Below are positions 1 through 6,364 of a DNA stretch of 6,364 nt, in pieces. The first letter of the stretch is position 1. Each line of letters starts with the position of its first letter. The notes beneath the pieces are model-generated. The model had not been told where the DNA came from. It did not search any database and worked only from the letters and a program-made list of their open reading frames with translations. A program made the translations under genes and the position numbers. This DNA is from Comamonadaceae bacterium. GTDB lineage: Bacteria; Pseudomonadota; Gammaproteobacteria; Burkholderiales; Burkholderiaceae_C. The stretch is from contig CANHKH010000202.1 in the NCBI GenBank assembly GCA_947460165.1, positions 1 through 6,364 of the forward strand, in the 5' to 3' direction.

Positions 1-2
1 CG

Positions 3-29
3 CAGTACATGGCGCTCAATCTTCCCTGA
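3..29 (+). CDS. Possible C-terminal tail of an upstream gene (partial)
   Basis: The frame beginning at base 3 reads QYMALNLP and then stops with TGA at 27-29. It would leave a 32-base gap before the next start codon, which fits a tightly packed operon. Nothing in eight residues identifies a family, and the other two frames are also open across this short stretch. The call rests only on the stop position and spacing. If real, the transporter operon continues upstream of this window and its promoter lies outside it. Confidence 0.3.
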   Translation, partial: QYMALNLP

Positions 30-47
30 ACCCCGATCACCAACCCC

Positions 48-55
48 AAGGAGAT
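48..55 (+). promoter_or_regulatory. Ribosome binding site for the substrate-binding protein gene
   Basis: The sequence AAGGAGAT is a near-perfect Shine-Dalgarno match. Its GGAG core ends 8 bases before the ATG at 62. It supports that ATG as the start and agrees with the signal peptide beginning there. It is the best-spaced site in the window, fitting the high synthesis usually needed for periplasmic binding proteins. Confidence 0.85.
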
Positions 56-61
56 ATCCCT

Positions 62-1219
62 ATGCGATCGCTTTCACGTTTGATGCTGGGCGCCACTGCG
101 GCGCTCGCTTTTTCGGCCACGGCCATGGCACAAGACCTCAAGGTCGGCCTGTCGGTCTCGCTGTCCGGCCCCAACTCCTCGCTGGGCATTCCTTATGCCA
201 ACGGCATGAAGGCGGCGGTGTCCATGTACCCCGAGATCAACGGCCGCAAGGTTCAGCTGATCGTCCTGGACGACGCCTCCGACCCCACGGCCTCGGGCCG
301 CAATGCGCGCAAGCTGGTCGACGAAGAAAAGGTGGACGTCCTCATGGGCGGCTCGGGCGTGCCCGCCACCATCGCCATCTCTCAAGTGGGCCGCGAAAGC
401 AAGACGCCCACGGTGGGCCTGTCTCCCATTCAACTCTCGCCAGCTGAAGCCGACTGGACCGTCACCGTGGCCCAGCCCCCGCAGCTGATGATAGACGCCG
501 TGGTCGAGCGCATGAAGGCCAATGGCGTCAAGACCGTGGGCTTCATCGGCTTTACCGATGCCTGGGGCGACCTCGTCTACAACGCGCTGGTCAAAGCCGC
601 GGAGCCTGCCGGCATCAAGGTCGTCACCAACGAGCGCTATGCACGCGCCGACCAGTCCGTCAGCGGGCAGGTTCTGAAGATCGTCGCCGCCCGTCCCGAC
701 GCGGTCATGACCGGCGGTGCTGGCACCCCTGGTGCCTTGCCCTACCTGGCCCTGCTCGAGCGTGGCTACAAGGGCGGTCTGTACGGCCAACACGGCCTGG
801 TGAACCCCGACTTCCTGCGCGTGGGCGGTGCCGCCATCAACGGCACCTTCATCCCCACGGGCCCGGTGATCGTGGCCGACCAGTTGCCCGCCAGCTACCC
901 GACCAAGAAGGTCACGCAGGATTTTCGCGCCGCTTACCAGCGCGTGAACAACGCGCCCAGCACCGACGCTTTCTCGGCTTATTCCTTTGACGGCTACCGT
1001 GTTTTTGCCGACGCCGCCGCCCGCGCGCTGGCCGGCAACCGCTTGCAACCGGGCACGCCGCAGTTCCGCGCCGCCTTGCGCGACGCGATCTTCAGCACCA
1101 AGGAAGTGGTCGGTGCCCACGGCGTCTACAACTTCAAGCCCGGTGACCTGTACGGCGTTGACAGCCGCGCCCGCGTCGTGGTGCGGGTCGAGAACGGCCA
1201 GTGGAAACTTGTTCCCTGA
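62..1219 (+). CDS. Periplasmic substrate-binding protein of a Liv/HAAT-type ABC importer
   Basis: This 385-residue protein captures the substrate in the periplasm and delivers it to the permease encoded downstream. Residues 1-23 form a Sec signal peptide: an Arg-containing start, a hydrophobic core at about 7-20, and a likely signal peptidase I site AMA|QD. There is no lipobox Cys. The mature part looks like a type 1 periplasmic binding protein (Peripla_BP_6/LivJ class). It begins with strand DLKVGLSVSLSGPNSS, has VLDDASDP at 68-75, the pocket-forming stretch GGSGVPAT at 97-103, the second-lobe start KTVGFIGFTDAWGD at 157-170, and DAFSAYSFDGYRVF near 302-315. The mature protein contains no cysteine, so it lacks the disulfide known from E. 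coli LivJ. Length is normal for the family. The downstream CoA ligase suggests an organic-acid ligand, possibly aromatic as in CouP-like proteins. The family call is firm; the ligand is unknown. Confidence 0.93.
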   Translation: MRSLSRLMLGATAALAFSATAMAQDLKVGLSVSLSGPNSSLGIPYANGMKAAVSMYPEINGRKVQLIVLDDASDPTASGRNARKLVDEEKVDVLMGGSGVPATIAISQVGRESKTPTVGLSPIQLSPAEADWTVTVAQPPQLMIDAVVERMKANGVKTVGFIGFTDAWGDLVYNALVKAAEPAGIKVVTNERYARADQSVSGQVLKIVAARPDAVMTGGAGTPGALPYLALLERGYKGGLYGQHGLVNPDFLRVGGAAINGTFIPTGPVIVADQLPASYPTKKVTQDFRAAYQRVNNAPSTDAFSAYSFDGYRVFADAAARALAGNRLQPGTPQFRAALRDAIFSTKEVVGAHGVYNFKPGDLYGVDSRARVVVRVENGQWKLVP

Positions 1220-1223
1220 CGCT

Positions 1224-1227
1224 GGAG
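1224..1227 (+). promoter_or_regulatory. Ribosome binding site for the LivH-type permease gene
   Basis: GGAG lies 10 bases before the ATG at 1238, inside the 18-base gap after the binding-protein stop. It is shorter and less ideally spaced than the sites before the first, third and fourth transporter genes. This fits less permease than binding protein being made, but that is inference. Confidence 0.6.
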
Positions 1228-1237
1228 CCTTGAAACC

Positions 1238-2293
1238 ATGAACTGGGACGTCGCCCTCATCCTCATCATCGACGGCCTGGCCGGCGGAGCGGTCTACCTG
1301 CTCGCCGGCCTCGGGCTGGTGCTGGTGTTTTCGGTCACCCGAGTGGTGTTCGTACCTTTTGGCGACGTCGCCGCGTTCTCGGCTTTGAGTCTGGCCGCCA
1401 TGGAGGCCGGCAAACTGCCTGCCACCGTGTGGATGGTGCTGACCTTGGCGGCGTTCACTGTGACCGCAGAGATCGTGCAGGCGCTTCGACAGGGGCAGGC
1501 TGCGCGCATCCCGCGCGCCATCCTCGGCTGGGGGGTGCTGCCGGCCTTGCCCTGTCTGTTTGCCTGGTCGGTGGCTGGCACGCAGGTGCCCGCGGTGGTG
1601 TCCATCACCGCCGCTGTGCTGCTGGTCATTCCGATCTCGCCGCTCATCGCCCGCCTGGCGCTGCAGCCGATCGCCGACGCTTCGGTGCTGGTGCTGCTGA
1701 TCGCCTCGCTGGCACTGCACTTTCTGCTGTCGGGCATGGGGCTGCTGTTTTTCGGGCCCGAGGGCTTTCGCACCTCGCCCCTGGTCACTGGTGGCATCAC
1801 ACTGCCAGGTGGCCTGCATGTCAATGGCCAGGTGATGCTGATGGTGTGCTCGGCCATCGTGCTCAGTGCGCTGTTCTTTCTGGCCTTTGAGCGCACTGTG
1901 GCCGGCAAGGCGCTGCGCGCCACTGCCGTCAACCGTGTGGGCGCCCGCCTGGTGGGCATACGCCCGGCCCGCACTGCCTTGTGGGCCTATACCTTTGCCT
2001 CGCTGCTGGCCGGTTTGATCGGCATCCTGATCGCGCCTGTCATGACCATGTACTACGACTCGGGCTTTCTGATCGGCCTGAAGGCTTTTGTGGCCGCCAT
2101 CATTGGCGGCTTGGTGAGTTACCCCATCACAGCGCTGGGTGGCATCGCGGTGGGCTTGGTCGAAAGCTTTGGGTCTTTTTTCAGTGGCGCGCTCAAGGAC
2201 TTGATTGTGTTTTGTTTGCTGATTCCTGCCCTGCTCCTGCGTTCGGCCTTGCAGTCTCACCCTGAAGAAGAACAAGAGGAGGTGGACGCATGA
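1238..2293 (+). CDS. livH: LivH-type inner-membrane permease, enlarged
   Basis: This 351-residue protein is one of the two membrane subunits of the importer (BPD_transp_2/LivH family). It is strongly hydrophobic, with membrane segments at about 5-32, 62-80, 94-113, 117-138, 147-172, 197-217, 247-270, 280-310 and 321-336. Family landmarks are the N-terminal helix IDGLAGGAVYLLAGLGLVLV, the cytoplasmic coupling loop around 219-247 (AGKALRATAVNRVGARLVGI), and LKAFVAAIIGGLVSYP at 281-296. E. coli LivH is 308 residues. The extra length is mostly an insert of about 45-50 residues at about 84-132 with two hydrophobic stretches. The usual N-terminal INFAHGE-type motif reads VFVPFGD at 37-43. The protein ends in an acidic tail, EEEQEEVD at 343-350. 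Its stop overlaps the next start as ATGA, so the two are probably translationally coupled. The gene symbol denotes family role, not proven amino acid specificity. Confidence 0.9.
   Translation: MNWDVALILIIDGLAGGAVYLLAGLGLVLVFSVTRVVFVPFGDVAAFSALSLAAMEAGKLPATVWMVLTLAAFTVTAEIVQALRQGQAARIPRAILGWGVLPALPCLFAWSVAGTQVPAVVSITAAVLLVIPISPLIARLALQPIADASVLVLLIASLALHFLLSGMGLLFFGPEGFRTSPLVTGGITLPGGLHVNGQVMLMVCSAIVLSALFFLAFERTVAGKALRATAVNRVGARLVGIRPARTALWAYTFASLLAGLIGILIAPVMTMYYDSGFLIGLKAFVAAIIGGLVSYPITALGGIAVGLVESFGSFFSGALKDLIVFCLLIPALLLRSALQSHPEEEQEEVDA
2276..2283 (+). promoter_or_regulatory. Ribosome binding site for the livM-livG fusion gene, inside livH
   Basis: GAGGAGGT sits 6 bases before the ATG at 2290 and is embedded in the last codons of livH, where it encodes part of the acidic tail. 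Together with the ATGA overlap at 2290-2293 it fixes the start of the fusion gene and supports coupled translation. Confidence 0.85.
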
Positions 2294-4121
2294 GCGCTTC
2301 TACTGCGTCTGCCGTGCCTGCCTCGGGTTGGAGTTTGCGCACGGTGTCCGTCGCGGTGGTCGTTTTGGCCATGGCCGTGGCGCCCCTGTTCCTGGGCAAG
2401 TTCGGCGTCTCGCTGATGAACGACATCGGCATAGGCGCGCTCGTCGCCCTGGGCCTGGTGATGCTCACCGGCGTGGGCGGCGCGACCTCCTTCGGGCAGG
2501 CGGCCTTCGTCGGTATTGCCGCCTATGCCACGGCGTGGTTGTCGACCAGCCAGGGCCTGTCGCCCTGGTTGGGCTTGGTGCTGGCCCTGGTGCTCACGGG
2601 CGCTGCGGCGCTGACCATAGGCGCCATCACCTTGCGACTGGGCGGGCATTTCCTGCCCCTGTCTACCATTGCCTGGGGCCTGTCGATCGCCTTGGTCTTT
2701 GGCAACATGGCGTCTTTGGGCAGCCACACTGGCCTGTCCAACATTCCTGCCATCCATCTGGGCCCCTGGTCCTTGCGCGAGCCGCGGGCCATGTACTACC
2801 TGGTGTGGGTGGTGGTGGGCCTGGCCTACCTGTTTTGTCGCAACGTGCTGCAGTCGCGCACCGGACGGGCCATGCGCGGGCTGCGTGGCGGCAACATCTT
2901 GCTGGCCAGCGTGGGCGCCGATCCGCTGCGGCTCAAGCTCACGCTCTTTGTGCTGGCGGCCATGCTGGCGGGTTTGGCGGGCTGGCTTTATGCCCACAAC
3001 AACCGTTTCGTCAGTCCCGCACCTTTTGACGTGCGGGCCAGCATTGAATACCTGCTCATGGCGGTGGCCGGCGGCGTCGGGCATCTGCTGGGCGCCATCC
3101 TGGGCGCGGCCATGGTGCTGGTGATGAAGAACACGGTGCAGGACGTGCTGCCTTTGCTGACCACGCGCGGCGGCCAATTTGAGGCGGTGGTCTTCGCGCT
3201 GTTGTTCATTGCGCTGCTGCACTACGCGCGCGGCGGCCTCATGGGCCTGGTCATGAAGCGCTGGCCGATTCGCCGTGCCCCGCCGCGTCCCGTGGCGGCA
3301 CCGCCGCTTGCACGCCGGCCCAGCCCACCGCGCGGCACGCCTTTGCTGTCGGTGCAAGGTGCGGTCAAGCGCTTCGGCGGCCTGGTGGCTGTCAACGACG
3401 TGAGCTTTGAGGTCAAGGCCGGTGAGATCGTCGGCCTGATCGGCCCCAACGGTGCTGGCAAGTCCACCATGTTCAACCTCCTGACCGGCACGCTCCCCAT
3501 GACGGCTGGCCGGGTGGAGTTCCTGGGCCAGGACGTCACGCATTTACCCCAGGTCGCCATTGCGCGCCTGGGCCTGGGCCGCACCTTTCAGCACGTCAAG
3601 CTGCGCCCGCACATGAGCCTGCTCGACAACGTGGCCCTGGGTGCGCACGCGCGGGCCCGCGCCGGCGTGCTGCGGGCGGGCCTCAGGCTGGACCGCGTTG
3701 AGGAGGCGCAGGTCTTTGCCGAGGCCTGGCGCCAGCTGGACCGCATCGGCCTGGCCGAGCGCGCGCACGAGCAGGCGGGCAGCCTGCCCCTGGGCACGCA
3801 GCGCATTCTCGAAATCGCCCGCGCCCTGGCCGCCGACCCGCTGCTGCTGGTGCTCGACGAGCCGGCCGCCGGCCTGCGCCGCAAGGAAAAACAAGAGCTG
3901 GGCGAGCTGCTTCGCCGCCTGCGCGAGGAGGGCGTGACCATCCTCATCGTCGAACACGACATGGACTTCGTCATGAAACTCGTCGACCGCCTGGTGGTGA
4001 TGAACTTTGGCTCCAAGCTGGCCGAGGGCCTGCCCGCCGAGGTGCGCAGCGACCCGCAAGTGCAAACAGCCTACCTGGGCGCGCCGGCCGCGGCTCAAGA
4101 ATCTGCTCAGGAGGCAAAGCC

Positions 4122-4125
<4 letters not shown>
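2290..4125 (+). CDS. Fused LivM-type permease and LivG-type ATPase
   Basis: This 611-residue protein joins two importer subunits that are usually separate. Residues 1 to about 325 are a LivM-like permease. It has a hydrophobic start at 18-36, the family stretch [20 protein letters not shown] at 59-78, a coupling loop at about 188-215 ([20 protein letters not shown]), and final helices at 253-280 and 298-313. Residues 326-351 are a linker with ten Pro and six Arg. From about 352 to 605 lies a complete LivG-like ABC ATPase: A-loop Phe362, Walker [10 protein letters not shown] 385-393 (Lys391), Q-loop Gln434, signature LPLGT 499-503, Walker B with Asp523-Glu524, and H-loop His556. All catalytic residues are present, so the ATPase half should work; only the signature departs from LSGGQ. 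No ATG, GTG or TTG with a ribosome binding site lies near the domain boundary, so a separate LivG product is unlikely. Both ends overlap neighbours as ATGA. Confidence 0.93.
4109..4114 (+). promoter_or_regulatory. Ribosome binding site for livF, inside the fusion gene
   Basis: AGGAGG ends 7 bases before the ATG at 4122 and lies within the last codons of the fusion gene. With the ATGA overlap at 4122-4125 it fixes the livF start. Confidence 0.85.
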
Positions 4126-4842
<717 letters not shown>

Positions 4843-4856
<14 letters not shown>

Positions 4857-6364
4857 GGCCTTTCCCATTGCGCAGCGCACGCTGGTGCACCTGTTGCGTT
4901 GGCAAGCCGAGCAGTTCGGTGACAGGCCCTTTGCGCGCATCGAAGGCGCGCAGTGGACGCATGCCGACCCGGTGCGGCATGCCGCGGCCCGTGCCAGCGC
5001 GCTGAAGGCGGCCGGCATCCAGCGCGGTGACCGGGTGGCGCTCATGTGCGGCAACCGGGTGGAGTTCTTGGAGACCGTGCTGGCCTGCGGCTGGATGGGG
5101 GCGGTGGTGGTGCCTGTCAACACCGCGCTGATGGCGGCCCAGCTCGAACACATCCTGCGCGACAGCGCTGCCTGCCTGCTGGTGACGCAGGCGGCTTTCG
5201 TCGAACGCCTGCCCCAGACGCTGCCCGCCACGCTGCAGCGCATTTGGCTGGTCGATGCTCCCACGGCCCCGGTGCCGCCTGGGCTGCCCACCGAAGCCTG
5301 GCCCGCGCCCGGCGCGCCCGAAGCTGCGGCCGAGCTCGGGCCCGAGGACCTCTTTGCCATTCTCTACACCTCGGGCACCACCGGCGCGCCCAAGGGCGTG
5401 ATGTGTCCGCACGCGCAGTACCTGGCCTGGGGGCTGAACACGGCACGCGTGCTGGGCTTGGCCGAATCTGATGTGCTGTGCACCACCTTGCCGATGTTCC
5501 ACATCAACGCGCTCAACACCTATGCGCAGGCCGCCGTCACCGGCTGCCAGGGGGTGTGGTTGCCGCGTTTTTCCGCCTCGGGCTTTTGGCCGGCGATGCA
5601 GCAGGCGCAGGCCAGCGTGATCTACCTGCTAGGCGCCATGGTGCCTATTTTGCTGGCCCAGCCTGCGGGCGCGCAGGAGCGTGCGCACCGCGTGCGCATC
5701 GGCCTGGGCCCGGGCGTGCCGCAGGCAGGCGCCCAGGATTTCCATGGTCGCACGGGTGTGCGCCTCATGGAGGGTTACGGCTCCACCGAGACCAATTTCG
5801 TGCTGTCAGCGGTGGCGGGTGCGCCCGCGGACGGCACCATGGGCCAGGTGCAGCCCGGCTTTCATGCGCGCGTGGTTGACGGACACGATGTCTCGCTGCC
5901 CGACGGCACCGCCGGTGAACTCGTCGTGCGCGCGGACGAGCCCTATGCCTTCGCCCTGGGCTACTGGGGCCTGCCCGAGCTGACCGTCCAGGCATGGCGC
6001 AACCTGTGGTTCCACACCGGTGACCGCGTGCTTCGTCAGCCCGACGGGCGCTTTCGCTTCATAGACCGCCTCAAGGACGCGATCCGCCGCCGTGGCGAGA
6101 ACATTTCTTCCTGGGAGGTCGAGCAGGTGCTGCAAAGCCACCCTGCAGTGGCCGAGGTCGCCGTTTTTCCCGTGCGCAGCGAGCTGGCCGAAGACGAGGT
6201 GATGGCGGCCTTGGTGGCCCGACCCGGCCAGGCCTTGGATGTGGCCGAGCTGTGGTCCTTTTGCGAGCAGCGCCTGCCGCGCTTTGCCGTGCCCCGTTAC
6301 CTGGACATCGTGGACGACTTGCCCCGCACCGCCAACGGCAAGGTGCGCAAGTTCGTGCTGCGCG
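4843..6364 (+). CDS. ATP-dependent acyl-CoA ligase, AMP-forming (3' end cut by the window)
   Basis: This enzyme should activate a carboxylic acid with ATP to an acyl-AMP and transfer it to coenzyme A. The 507 complete residues visible cover nearly the whole adenylate-forming (ANL) fold. Visible motifs are the phosphate loop YTSGTTGAPKG at 175-185, the substrate/aromatic motif LPMFHIN further on, YGSTET at 312-317, the ribose-binding Asp394 in HTGD, and the hinge region DRLKDAIRRRGENISSWEVE at 408-427. The catalytic Lys500 is in the A10 motif RTANGK, with only a few residues missing beyond the window edge. No ATG is available before the conserved N-terminal region; GTG at 4843 after a GGTGGTGG stretch is the best start, with GTGs at 4834 and 4837 as alternatives. 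The RRRGENIS-type hinge resembles carnitine/crotonobetaine-CoA ligase-like (CaiC-like) enzymes, but substrate cannot be assigned. Operon position suggests it acts on the imported compound. Confidence 0.9.

Noticed and set aside
1..61. Promoter of the operon
   Set aside because: No convincing -35/-10 pair is visible in 61 bases, and the possible upstream reading frame suggests transcription enters from outside the window.
74..2275. 733-codon open frame on the - strand across the binding protein and permease genes
   Set aside because: It is antisense to two clear genes. Its product is rich in Gln, His, Arg, Gly and Asp with no recognisable domain. Long antisense frames are expected opposite GC3-rich genes.
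3241..3360. Possible separate livG start at the domain boundary of the fusion
   Set aside because: The in-frame ATGs at 3241 and 3253 lack a ribosome binding site and lie in the permease tail. The position matching a normal LivG start reads ACG CCT TTG, with no start codon plus binding site.
2257..3543. 428-codon open frame on the - strand opposite the fusion gene
   Set aside because: Low-complexity His/Gln/Arg/Gly-rich product with no motif, lying antisense to an obvious permease-ATPase gene.
5046..5983. Short + strand frames inside the ligase region (141, 133 and 100 codons)
   Set aside because: They are out of frame with the continuous AMP-ligase reading frame, which carries all ANL motifs up to the window end. 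They are shadows.

Overview
The window is a compact, single-direction operon from a high-GC bacterium. Strong G/C preference at third codon positions, short or overlapping gene junctions and the protein families suggest a beta-proteobacterium, most likely Burkholderiales/Comamonadaceae-like. That placement is inference from sequence style, not a search result. Every supported gene is on the + strand and almost no sequence is non-coding.

Layout: bases 1-61 hold a possible 8-residue tail of an upstream gene (stop at 27-29) and a good ribosome binding site. Then follow a periplasmic substrate-binding protein (62-1219), a LivH-type permease (1238-2293), a single protein that fuses a LivM-type permease to a LivG-type ATPase (2290-4125), a LivF-type ATPase (4122-4856), and an ATP-dependent acyl-CoA ligase (from a GTG at 4843 to the window end, missing only its last few residues). 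Three of the four gene junctions overlap (ATGA, ATGA, and a 14-base overlap into the ligase), so strong translational coupling is expected. No internal promoter or terminator was seen.

Together the first four genes encode a complete ABC importer of the HAAT (Liv) class with its five usual functions packed into four polypeptides. The ligase at the end would convert an imported carboxylic acid to its CoA thioester. That pairing argues for uptake and catabolism of an organic, possibly aromatic or carnitine-like, acid rather than branched-chain amino acid transport. The four-polypeptide composition recalls the CouPSTU system for lignin-derived phenylpropenoids in Rhodopseudomonas palustris (from memory, not checked). 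The actual substrate cannot be read from the sequence.

The notable features are the LivM-LivG fusion with its Pro/Arg-rich linker, the enlarged LivH with an apparent extra hydrophobic insert, the non-canonical ABC signature in the LivG half, and the GTG-started ligase nested in the end of livF. I found no mobile element, CRISPR array, RNA gene or clearly novel defence or regulatory system.
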